In this document: piece by piece, positions 25,287-32,568 of the stretch
How positions within the stretch are numbered: the stretch's first letter is position 1
How the letters are laid out: each line of letters begins with the position of its first letter
DNA from: an uncultured bacterium
Lineage (GTDB): Bacteria; Omnitrophota; Gorgyraeia; Ghiorseimicrobiales; Ghiorseimicrobiaceae
Length of the DNA: 59,406 nt
Assembly (NCBI GenBank): GCA_913009335.1
Contig: CAJVXN010000008.1
Coordinates: forward strand, 1 to 59,406
Reading direction: 5' to 3'
The notes under the pieces: generated by a model
Told to the model about the DNA's origin: nothing
The model's input: only the letters and a program-made list of their open reading frames with translations
Database searches by the model: none
Made by a program: the position numbers and the translations under genes

Positions 25287-26186
25287 ATGCAAGATATTAC
25301 ACAAGAGATACAAAGATTAAAAAAAGAAAGAAACGCTATAATATTAGCACATAACTATCAGTTGCCGGAAGTACAAGATATAGCTGATTTTAGAGGGGAT
25401 TCTCTGGAGCTAAGCCGTATTGCATCCGAAACTGATGCTGATATAGTTGTTTTCTGCGGTGTGCATTTTATGGCAGAGACTGCTTCGATTCTTTGTGCGG
25501 ATAAAACAGTGTTGATTCCGGATTCAAAGGCCGGTTGCCCTATGGCGAATATGATAAACGTCAAAGATCTAATCGAGCTTAAGAATCGACACCCTAAGGC
25601 AATAATTGTAGGATATGTAAATACATCCGCAGAAGTTAAAGCAGAACTAGATGTTTGTTGTACTTCAACTAATGCCGTAGCCTTAGTGTCAAAGCTGAAA
25701 GAAGAGGAGATTATTTTTGTCCCGGATAAATATTTAGCAGACTATGTCTCTAAAAAAACCGGCAGGCGTCTTATTTCCTGGGATGGGTATTGCCCTACAC
25801 ATGTTAAGATATTACCGGAAGACATCATAAAGAAGATTCGGCAGCATCCTAAGGCAAGGGTTCTCATACATCCGGAATGTACCCCGGAGGTTATAGCTTT
25901 GGCAGATGAGGTACTTTCTACAGGTAAAATGTGTAAATATGCGGCAGAATCAGAAGGAAAAGAATTTATTATCGGAACAGAGGTAGGTATAATTCATAGG
26001 CTAAAGCAGGATAATCCGCAAAAGGAATTTTATCCGGCTTCAGAGTTGGCGGTGTGTCCGAATATGAAAAAGATAAATTTGGAAAAAATACTTTGGTCCT
26101 TGCAGGATTTAAAAGAAGAGGTAAAAGTTTCGCAAGAGGTGCGTAAAAGGGCCATGCGCTCAATTGAGAGAATGCTGTCTGTATGA
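25287..26186 (+). CDS. nadA: Quinolinate synthase
   Basis: A 299-residue [4Fe-4S] enzyme that condenses iminoaspartate with dihydroxyacetone phosphate to quinolinate in NAD synthesis. The three cluster cysteines appear as Cys84 (SKAGCPMAN), Cys169 (WDGYCPTH) and Cys257 (AVCPNM). The substrate-binding segments AHNYQLPEVQDIADF, GVHFMAETASIL and HPECTPEV are conserved. nadB and nadC are not in the window. The stop overlaps the lptC start. Confidence 0.95.
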   Translation: MQDITQEIQRLKKERNAIILAHNYQLPEVQDIADFRGDSLELSRIASETDADIVVFCGVHFMAETASILCADKTVLIPDSKAGCPMANMINVKDLIELKNRHPKAIIVGYVNTSAEVKAELDVCCTSTNAVALVSKLKEEEIIFVPDKYLADYVSKKTGRRLISWDGYCPTHVKILPEDIIKKIRQHPKARVLIHPECTPEVIALADEVLSTGKMCKYAAESEGKEFIIGTEVGIIHRLKQDNPQKEFYPASELAVCPNMKKINLEKILWSLQDLKEEVKVSQEVRKRAMRSIERMLSV

Positions 26187-27070
26187 GAAAATTACTTATT
26201 TTCATATCTTTATTTTTTTTAGTTGCATTTGGCATTGGGATACCCTATTGGGCACAGGCAAGTCAGGATGTTATAGATGTTGATGATAGTTCCAATCAGC
26301 AGATTCTTGAATTCGATTTATCCGGTTTTGGAGACAAGGGTAAAAAAACATGGAATGTGAAGGGAAAGTCGGCGGATATTTTTGGAGATACCGTTAGGCT
26401 GGAAGATATTAATGCTCGCGTTTATGGTGAAGAAGATAACGTTGATCTTACCGCAGATACCGGCGCATATAATAAAGCCGAAGGAACAATACACCTGGAG
26501 GATAATGTTGTAGTTACGACTGAAAGCGGCGCAAGATTAGTCACGGATTCCCTTGATTGGAATCAAGAGAGTCAAAAAGTAACTACGGAGGATGTTGTTG
26601 ATATAACCAAAGAAAATATTAAAGTTTCAGGTAAAGGGATTGAGGCAAAACCCAGTTTAAAAAAAGTTAGATTAAATAGAGACATAAGAGTAGATATGAA
26701 GGATACTGATTTTTCATTAACCCCCAGTGAGATAGGGCAAAGTGATAAAAAAGAGTCACAGCCTGTTACGATTACCTGTGATGGATCATTAGATGTAGAT
26801 TATGAAAAGCAAATCGCCACTTTTATTAAAAATGTGAAGGTTATACATTCGCAGGGTCAGATACATGCCGATAAAATGGTTGTAACCTTTGATATGGAAG
26901 GCAAGCAAATTGAAAAGGTAGAATCTTACGGAAACGTCAAGATTATAAATGGTGAAAATACTACTTATAGTCAGGAAGCCGTGTATACGGCAAAAGATAA
27001 AAGAATCGTATTGACCGGCAGGCCCCGGCTTATTATTTATTCCAACTCTTCAATGAGTTTTATGGAGTAG
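26183..27070 (+). CDS. lptC: LPS export protein LptC, with LptA-like repeats
   Basis: A 295-residue protein with a membrane anchor or signal segment (residues about 3-26). A LptC domain follows (WNVKGKSADIFGDTVRLEDI, a pattern of short strands with V.L.D), then a second beta-jellyroll stretch of the OstA/LptA type (ATFIKNVKVIHSQGQIHADK). It would carry lipopolysaccharide from the LptBFG extractor across the periplasm. It overlaps nadA by four bases (ATGA), and lptB follows after repeats. The longer length suggests a fused LptC-LptA bridge, which is inference. Confidence 0.85.
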   Translation: MRKLLIFISLFFLVAFGIGIPYWAQASQDVIDVDDSSNQQILEFDLSGFGDKGKKTWNVKGKSADIFGDTVRLEDINARVYGEEDNVDLTADTGAYNKAEGTIHLEDNVVVTTESGARLVTDSLDWNQESQKVTTEDVVDITKENIKVSGKGIEAKPSLKKVRLNRDIRVDMKDTDFSLTPSEIGQSDKKESQPVTITCDGSLDVDYEKQIATFIKNVKVIHSQGQIHADKMVVTFDMEGKQIEKVESYGNVKIINGENTTYSQEAVYTAKDKRIVLTGRPRLIIYSNSSMSFME

Positions 27071-27074
27071 GGGA

Positions 27075-27158
27075 ATGGCTTTGGCTATCGGTTGCCAAAC
27101 CATTGCCTTCTGGCTTATGGCTTTGGCTATCGGTTGCCAAACCATTGCCTTTTGGCTT
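27075..27158. repeat. Two tandem copies of a 42-bp hairpin repeat
   Basis: The unit begins ATGGCTTTGGCTATCGGTTG and ends CCTTCTGGCTT. Copies lie at 27075-27116 and 27117-27158, differing by one base, and a third copy is at 39182-39223. Each unit folds as TTTGGC / GCCAAA, extended by ATGG / CCAT around a single unpaired C. The tandem pair sits between lptC and the two-hairpin element of lptB. Confidence 0.85.
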
Positions 27159-27186
27159 AATAGTGAAAATCGTATAATTAAAGTGT

Positions 27187-27301
27187 CTCGCCTCGAATGA
27201 TGTGTCAAAATTTTCTTGCGATAATTTTGACACACTCGGCGGGATTAATTCGACCAAATAACTTACATCGCTTACGCGTTGTAAGTTATGGTCTCATTAA
27301 A
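27187..27301 (+). promoter_or_regulatory. Two-hairpin 5' element, copy B (before lptB)
   Basis: Hairpin 1 has outer bases CGCC (27189-27192) / GGCG (27238-27241), around a perfect 12-bp stem TGTGTCAAAATT (27201-27212) / AATTTTGACACA (27223-27234). Hairpin 2 has ATTAA- outer arms, GACCA 27252-27256 / TGGTC, and TAACTTACA / TGTAAGTTA inner arms. It ends at the lptB ATG (27302) with no Shine-Dalgarno sequence. Confidence 0.75.
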
Positions 27302-28024
27302 ATGCATCTTTTAGAAACTAAGGGTTTAGTTAAGTCTTATGATGGCCACCGTGTTGTTGATGGGGTTGATATCGTAGTAAAAAGGGGCGAGATCGTAGGT
27401 TTGCTAGGGCCAAACGGCGCAGGCAAAACAACGACTTTTTATATGATTGTAGGATTAATACGTCCGGAGAAAGGAAAAATAATTTTCGATAAGGAGGATA
27501 TTACCAAGTTCCCTATACATAAACGTTCTCGATTCGGCATAGGTTACCTTGCCCAGGATGCTTCAGTTTTCAGAAAACTTACCGTCCGGCAGAATATAAT
27601 GAGTATTCTAGAGACAATCAAGCTTTCTCCGCGAGAGAGAAGGTTAAGATTAAAAAATCTGTTAAAAGAATTAAATATTGAGCATTTGGCTAATAAAAAA
27701 GCCTATATGCTTTCAGGGGGAGAGCGCAGAAGGCTGGAGATAACAAGGGCCCTTGTTACCAATCCTTCTTTTATCCTTTTGGATGAACCGTTTTCAGGGA
27801 TAGACCCTATTGTTGTTAACGAAGCGCAGCAGATTATAAAAGAACTAAAGAAAAAAGGTATAGGGATATTACTTACCGATCATAATGTAAGAGAAACTCT
27901 TTCTATAACCGATAGGGCCTATTTGATTAATGAAGGACGTATACTTATTTATGGGACAGCAGAGGATTTGATTAGTAATCCTGAGGTCAGGAAAATATAT
28001 TTGGGTGAGAAGTTTAGAATGTAA
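27302..28024 (+). CDS. lptB: LPS export ABC transporter ATPase LptB
   Basis: A 240-residue cytoplasmic ATPase that powers lipopolysaccharide extraction with LptFG. It has Walker A GPNGAGKTTTFYMI, Q-loop YLAQDASVF, signature LSGGERRRLE, Walker B FILLDEPFSGIDP and the switch His in LLTDHNVRETL. The ATG at 27302 was chosen because it matches the family N-terminus; the ORF is open further upstream, but only through the repeat element. LptB often follows lptC/lptA, as here. Confidence 0.95.
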   Translation: MHLLETKGLVKSYDGHRVVDGVDIVVKRGEIVGLLGPNGAGKTTTFYMIVGLIRPEKGKIIFDKEDITKFPIHKRSRFGIGYLAQDASVFRKLTVRQNIMSILETIKLSPRERRLRLKNLLKELNIEHLANKKAYMLSGGERRRLEITRALVTNPSFILLDEPFSGIDPIVVNEAQQIIKELKKKGIGILLTDHNVRETLSITDRAYLINEGRILIYGTAEDLISNPEVRKIYLGEKFRM

Positions 28025-28040
28025 AAAGAAAGGTAGTCAA

Positions 28041-28916
28041 GTGAATACAACAGTAAAAAAAATCGGTAAATCTAAGGTAGAATTAAACATTCAAGCAGGT
28101 AAAGAAATAGTAGAAAAAAAGTATGAAGAAGTTTATACTCAGATAGGTAAAGAAGCGAAAATTTCGGGATTTAGGCCCGGCAAAGTGCCTCGGGATATAA
28201 TAAAACAAAGGTTTCATGAGGAGGCTAAATCCAGCGTCATGCAGGGATTACTCGAAGAGTTATATAAGCAGGCAGTCGATGGTGAGAATATTGCTGTTAT
28301 TAATCATCCCGAGATAACTGATGTTGATTTAAAAAATGATAGTTTTTCTTTTAAGGCGGTAGTCGAGGTGAGGCCGGAAGTTAAAATCAATAAATATAAA
28401 GGTATAAAAATAAAAAGAGAAAAAAGTGAAGTAGGGGAGGATAAGATAAATGAAGCCCTTGATAATATAAAGAAGGAAAGAAAGGCTGATGCACTCGATG
28501 ATAATTTCGCTAAAAGCATGGGGTATCCTGCGCTTTCGAATTTTAAAGAAGTAGTAAAAAATCAGCTATTTATTAGCCTTTCGGAAAATGCCAGGCGTAG
28601 TCATGAGGCACAGGTGGTAGATTATCTTGTTGATAATTCAGAGTTAGATGTACCTCCTTCTATCATTGAGCGCGAATACGCTGAGAGAATAAAGATGTTG
28701 GATTACCAGATGGCAAAGCAGGGAATTAATCCGGAAGATATCCAAAAGAAGAAGAAAGAATCGGATAAAGGTCTGCGTGAGGCAGTAGCAAAAGATATTA
28801 AAGTCTATTTTATTTTAGACAAAATAGCAAGCCTGGAAAATATTGAAGTAGATAGTAAGCAGGGTACATCCAAGGTAATGGAATTATTACTTAAAGAAGC
28901 GAAATGGTCAGAATAA
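28041..28916 (+). CDS. tig: Trigger factor lacking the PPIase domain
   Basis: A 291-residue ribosome-associated chaperone. The N-terminal ribosome-binding domain has the signature GFRPGKVPRDII (about residues 40-51). The normal FKBP-like prolyl isomerase domain (about 90 residues between strand KGIKIKR and the C-terminal arms) is missing: after about residue 135 the sequence passes directly into the C-terminal helical cradle (ALSNFKEVVKNQLFISLSEN). Family length is usually about 430. Start GTG 28041 has GAAAGG upstream. clpP follows, as is common. Confidence 0.88.
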   Translation: MNTTVKKIGKSKVELNIQAGKEIVEKKYEEVYTQIGKEAKISGFRPGKVPRDIIKQRFHEEAKSSVMQGLLEELYKQAVDGENIAVINHPEITDVDLKNDSFSFKAVVEVRPEVKINKYKGIKIKREKSEVGEDKINEALDNIKKERKADALDDNFAKSMGYPALSNFKEVVKNQLFISLSENARRSHEAQVVDYLVDNSELDVPPSIIEREYAERIKMLDYQMAKQGINPEDIQKKKKESDKGLREAVAKDIKVYFILDKIASLENIEVDSKQGTSKVMELLLKEAKWSE

Positions 28917-28931
28917 AAAAGGAGTGCTTTG

Positions 28932-28989
28932 ACTCCGCTTGGTACTTCGACTAGAAGTATCCTGAGCGAGCGAAGCGAGTCGAGGGAGG
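28932..28989. repeat. REP-like palindromic element between tig and clpP
   Basis: The stretch contains GGTACTTCGACTAGAAGTAT and CCTGAGCGAGCGAAGCGAGT. It resembles a palindromic repeat that I recall from many bacterial genomes (CTTCGACT .. CCTGAGC..CGAAG..AGTCGA). TCGACT at 28947 can pair with AGTCGA at 28979. It ends in GGGAGGT, which also serves as the clpP ribosome site. Confidence 0.65.
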
Positions 28990-28994
28990 TAGAT

Positions 28995-29624
28995 ATGCAG
29001 ATAAATTCACAGAGTCACCAGACAGAAGCAGGGCAAGTATTAATTCCCATGGTTGTAGAGCAGACAAGCCGTGGTTTTGAACGTGCTTATGATATTTATT
29101 CAAGGTTATTAAAAGATCGCATTATTTTTATCGGCACTCCTATTGATGATACAGTAGCGAATTTAGTAATAGCGCAGATGCTATTTCTTCAGATGGAGGA
29201 TGTCAATAAAGATATAAGTATTTATATTAATTCTCCGGGGGGATCAGTAACTTCCGGACTCGCAATTTATGATACTATACAGTTTGTAAAGCCTAAGGTA
29301 TGCACTTATTGCGTGGGTCAGGCAGCCAGTATGGGCGCGTTACTTCTTGCTGCAGGGGCCAAGGGGAGCCGCTATGCGCTTCCTAATTCCCGTATTATGA
29401 TACACCAGCCCTGGGGGGGAGTACAAGGCGCAGCATCAGATATATCTATTCAGGCAAATGAGATACTTAGGTTAAGAGAGACATTGGAGAAAATATTATC
29501 CGGACATACAGGTCAGAGTTTGGAAAAAATCAAGAAAGATTCTGATAGGGATTATTTTATGAGTTCGCAAGAAGCTAAGAAATACGGGATAATTGATGAA
29601 GTAATTGCTTCGAAAAAGAAATAA
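28995..29624 (+). CDS. clpP: ATP-dependent Clp protease proteolytic subunit
   Basis: A 209-residue serine protease subunit that forms the double-heptamer chamber fed by ClpX or ClpA. It has [16 protein letters not shown], catalytic Ser112 in [11 protein letters not shown], His137 in IMIHQPWGG and the catalytic Asp in the DRDYFMS segment (about 186). ATG 28995 with GGGAGG upstream fits the family; the reading frame upstream runs through a repeat. clpX is not in the window. Confidence 0.96.
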   Translation: MQINSQSHQTEAGQVLIPMVVEQTSRGFERAYDIYSRLLKDRIIFIGTPIDDTVANLVIAQMLFLQMEDVNKDISIYINSPGGSVTSGLAIYDTIQFVKPKVCTYCVGQAASMGALLLAAGAKGSRYALPNSRIMIHQPWGGVQGAASDISIQANEILRLRETLEKILSGHTGQSLEKIKKDSDRDYFMSSQEAKKYGIIDEVIASKKK

Positions 29625-29634
29625 ATGAGGAAGT

Positions 29635-29752
29635 ACTCCAATAGTAAAGCACTGTGAAAATTTAGAATAAATTTTCTGGTAACTATCGGAGTCAATTCAG
29701 CCAAACAACTTATGTTCAGCCTGTGGCTTTCATAAGTTATGGCTTCATTGAT
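29635..29752 (+). promoter_or_regulatory. Two-hairpin 5' element, copy C (before the aminotransferase)
   Basis: Hairpin 1 has ACTCC 29635-29639 / GGAGT 29688-29692 and ATAGT 29641-29645 / ACTAT 29682-29686, with an inner GAAAATTT-AGAAT-AAATTTTC stem (29656-29676). Hairpin 2 has CAAT / ATTG (29693 / 29747), AGCCA 29699-29703 / TGGCT 29740-29744 and AACTTATG 29707-29714 / CATAAGTT 29731-29738. The ATG at 29753 follows at once with no Shine-Dalgarno sequence. Confidence 0.75.
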
Positions 29753-30889
29753 ATGAAAAAAAGTTATTTGTTAACACCCGGTCCGACACCTTTGCCGCCA
29801 GAGGTGCTAGACGCGCTTTCAAGGCCCATAATACATCATCGTACCGATGTTTTTAGGAAAATAATTGCCGAGGCAATTGAAAATTTGAAATATATCCTTC
29901 AAACTAAAAACGATGTTTTTATTCTTGCTTCATCAGGCACGGGCGCAATGGAGGCATCAGTTGTAAATGTTTTATCAAGTGCAGATTATGCCCTTACTAT
30001 TGAAGGGGGAAAGTTTGGCCAGCGCTGGACTGAAATCTGTAAAGCTTACGGTATAAATTGCGATGTTTTAGAAGTAGAATGGGGAAAAGCAGTTGAGCCT
30101 GAGGTAATACAGGAAAGACTTAGAAAGAATCCTAAGATAAAAGCAGTTTTTGTAACGCACTGTGAGACTTCTACCGGTGTTGTAAATGATATAGAAGGAA
30201 TTGCCGAGGTAGTAGCAAAAACAGATGCTGTTTTGATAGTTGATGCGATTTCATCATTAGGGGCTATGCCTATTAAGACAGATAAATGGGGGATAGACAT
30301 TGTTGTTGCCGGCTCTCAAAAAGGACTTATGCTTCCCCCTGGTCTTGCCTTTGTAAGTGTTAGTAAAAAAGCATTAAAGATGGCTCAGGAAGCAATGAGT
30401 CCTAATTATTATTTTTCCTTTAAAAAAGCAAAAAAGGCATTTGATTCATCTGATACGCCGTTTACTCCGGCAATACCTTTAGTAATTGCTTTAAATGAGG
30501 CATTGAATTTATTAAGGTCCGATGGTTTGGATAATCTGTTTGCAAAGTATAAGAAGATGGCTTGCGCAACTCGGGCTGCCGTCTTTGCGTTGGGGCTTAA
30601 GCTTCTTTCTCCTGATGCGGCAAGCGATGCTGTTACGGCAATAAAATTACCTCAGAATATTGATGGTGCAAAATTAGTAAAAGTTATGCGTACGGAGCAT
30701 GGGGTTTGGGTGGCCGGAGGGCAGGCAGAGCTTAAGGGTAAGATTATCCGTATTGCCCATATGGGTTATATAAAAGAATCCGATATTTTAATTGCTATTT
30801 CGTCTCTTGAAAAAGTTTTAGATAGTATGGGATATAAATTTCAAGTCGGTGCAGGTTTAAAAGCAGCAGAGGATATATTCTCAAAATGA
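29753..30889 (+). CDS. Class V aminotransferase, serine pathway (AGXT/SerC-like)
   Basis: A 378-residue PLP-dependent aminotransferase of the alanine-glyoxylate / serine-pyruvate type. It begins KKSYLLTPGPTPLPPEVLDA, and has SSGTGAMEA, a DAISSLGAMP segment and the PLP lysine in AGSQKGLMLPPGL. It is directly followed by serA, so it probably converts 3-phosphohydroxypyruvate to phosphoserine in place of a classical SerC. The start was set at ATG 29753, where family similarity begins; the ORF also extends upstream through the hairpin element. Confidence 0.85.
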   Translation: MKKSYLLTPGPTPLPPEVLDALSRPIIHHRTDVFRKIIAEAIENLKYILQTKNDVFILASSGTGAMEASVVNVLSSADYALTIEGGKFGQRWTEICKAYGINCDVLEVEWGKAVEPEVIQERLRKNPKIKAVFVTHCETSTGVVNDIEGIAEVVAKTDAVLIVDAISSLGAMPIKTDKWGIDIVVAGSQKGLMLPPGLAFVSVSKKALKMAQEAMSPNYYFSFKKAKKAFDSSDTPFTPAIPLVIALNEALNLLRSDGLDNLFAKYKKMACATRAAVFALGLKLLSPDAASDAVTAIKLPQNIDGAKLVKVMRTEHGVWVAGGQAELKGKIIRIAHMGYIKESDILIAISSLEKVLDSMGYKFQVGAGLKAAEDIFSK

Positions 30890-30893
30890 CGTA

Positions 30894-30968
30894 TCCCGCC
30901 GTTGGCGGGATCAATTCACGCATATAATTTACAAAAATCTGAGATTTTCGTAAATCATGCGTTCATTG
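30894..30968 (+). promoter_or_regulatory. Two-hairpin 5' element, copy D (before serA)
   Basis: Hairpin 1 is TCCCGCC 30894-30900, loop GTT, GGCGGGA 30904-30910. Hairpin 2 has CAAT 30912-30915 / ATTG 30965-30968, ACGCA 30918-30922 / TGCGT 30958-30962 and ATTTAC 30927-30932 / GTAAAT 30950-30955, with a further AAAATC / GATTTT tip. It is followed by GAGGAG and the serA ATG at 30980. Confidence 0.78.
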
Positions 30969-30979
30969 AGGAGCAAGAT

Positions 30980-32563
30980 ATGCTTAAGGTATTAATTAGT
31001 GATAAATTAGCCGATGAAGGGGTAAAAATATTAGAGGGGCAGGAAGGCTTGTTAGTTGAAATCAAGACAGGCCTTAGCCCCGAAGAGTTAAAAGAAATCA
31101 TCGGTGATTATGATGGTTTAATTGTCAGGAGCGGTACAAAAGTTACCAAAGATGTTTTAGAAAAAGCCTCTAAGCTTAAAGTAATAGGGCGGGCAGGCGT
31201 AGGATTGGATAACGTAGATTTGGAGACAGCAACGAGCAGGGGTATTATCGTTATGAATACTCCCGCAGGTAATACTATTTCGACCTGTGAACATACTGTA
31301 AGTATGATGCTTGCGCTTTCCAGAAATATTCCCCAGGCTGATTCTTCTATGAAGAAAGGCGAGTGGAAGCGTTCCAAATTTATGGGTGTAGAAGTTTATG
31401 GTAAGATTTTAGGTATATTGGGATTAGGTAGAATAGGCACAGAGGTAGCTAAACGCGCCCTTGCTTTTGGAATGAAAATTATTGCCTGTGATCCGTATCT
31501 GACATTAGAAAAGGCTGAAGAGTTGGGGATTGAATTAGTTGAGGCTGAGGAGTTGTTTAAAAGAGCTGATTATATTACTGTGCATGCCCCTCTTTCCGAG
31601 GAGACAAAGCATATTATATCCGATAAAGAATTTAATTTAATGAAAGACGGAGTGCGTATTATTAATTGTGCCAGAGGCGGAATTATTGATGAAAAAGCAC
31701 TTGTTCGCGCGATTAAGAGTAAAAAAGTCGGAGCTGCGGCTTTAGATGTATTTGAGAAAGAGCCTCCTACTGATTCTTCGTTATTAGAGTTGGATAATTT
31801 AATTGCAACGCCTCATTTAGGTGCCTCTACAGAAGAAGCGCAGGTAAATGTGGCAATCGAAATCGCTGAGTCAGTTAAAGATGCGCTTTTAAAAGGGATT
31901 ATCAGAAATGCTGCGAATTATCCCTGTCTTGAGCCGGAAGTATGTAAAGTGCTCAATCCTTATATAAACCTGGCCGAAAAATTAGGGCTGTTTGCCGGAC
32001 AAATTCTTGAAGGTAGATTATTTAAGGTAAATATTGAGTATAACGGAGAGATAACCAAAATGGATTGTTCTCCTTTAACTCTTAGCCTGTTAAAGGGGTT
32101 GCTCACGCCCAGCCTGCAGGAAACTGTTAATTTTGTAAATGCGCTAACGCTTGCTAAAGAGAGAGGAATAAAGGTAAGTCAGGTAAAATCAACGCAATCA
32201 GATGAATTTGCTAATTTGATAACGATTACCGCTGAAACAGATAAGGATAATCATTGTGTAAGTGGTACGTTGTTTACCAATAAAGAAATGCGCATAGTAA
32301 AACTGGATGATTTTTATATCGAGGCGATACCTAAGGGTCCGATGCTTATTATTAACAATCTGGATAAGCCTGGTATAATCGGGAATTTAGGCATGCTTTT
32401 AGGGAAACATGATATAAATATAGCCGGTATGAATTTCGGCAGAAAAACTCCGGGAGGAAATTCTATCACTGTGTTAAATGTTGATAGTCCGGTATCCGAT
32501 GATGTCATTTGCCGTATAAAACAGTTAGAGAATATATTGTCTGTTAAGATGGTAAAATTATAA
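30980..32563 (+). CDS. serA: D-3-phosphoglycerate dehydrogenase
   Basis: A 527-residue enzyme that oxidises 3-phosphoglycerate, the first step of serine synthesis. It has the substrate domain IVRSGTKVTKDVLEKASKLK, the Rossmann motif GILGLGRIGTEVAKRA, catalytic Arg/Glu/His in NCARGGIIDE and TPHLGASTEEAQ, an intervening ASB domain and a C-terminal ACT domain (IINNLDKPGIIGNLGMLLGK) for serine feedback. ATG 30980 has GAGGAG six bases upstream. With the preceding aminotransferase it forms a serine module. Confidence 0.96.
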   Translation: MLKVLISDKLADEGVKILEGQEGLLVEIKTGLSPEELKEIIGDYDGLIVRSGTKVTKDVLEKASKLKVIGRAGVGLDNVDLETATSRGIIVMNTPAGNTISTCEHTVSMMLALSRNIPQADSSMKKGEWKRSKFMGVEVYGKILGILGLGRIGTEVAKRALAFGMKIIACDPYLTLEKAEELGIELVEAEELFKRADYITVHAPLSEETKHIISDKEFNLMKDGVRIINCARGGIIDEKALVRAIKSKKVGAAALDVFEKEPPTDSSLLELDNLIATPHLGASTEEAQVNVAIEIAESVKDALLKGIIRNAANYPCLEPEVCKVLNPYINLAEKLGLFAGQILEGRLFKVNIEYNGEITKMDCSPLTLSLLKGLLTPSLQETVNFVNALTLAKERGIKVSQVKSTQSDEFANLITITAETDKDNHCVSGTLFTNKEMRIVKLDDFYIEAIPKGPMLIINNLDKPGIIGNLGMLLGKHDINIAGMNFGRKTPGGNSITVLNVDSPVSDDVICRIKQLENILSVKMVKL

Positions 32564-32568
32564 CTTTT

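Noticed and set aside
27075..27158. CRISPR array from the two 42-bp repeats
   Set aside because: The copies are directly adjacent with no spacer, and no cas genes are present.
27050..27257. Small minus-strand ORFs across the 42-bp repeats
   Set aside because: They only translate the repeat units (same short peptide twice) and have no ribosome site or codon signal.
29635..30979. Serine-responsive riboswitch before the aminotransferase and serA genes
   Set aside because: The same element also precedes a metal transporter, lptB and nusA, so a serine-specific role is unlikely.
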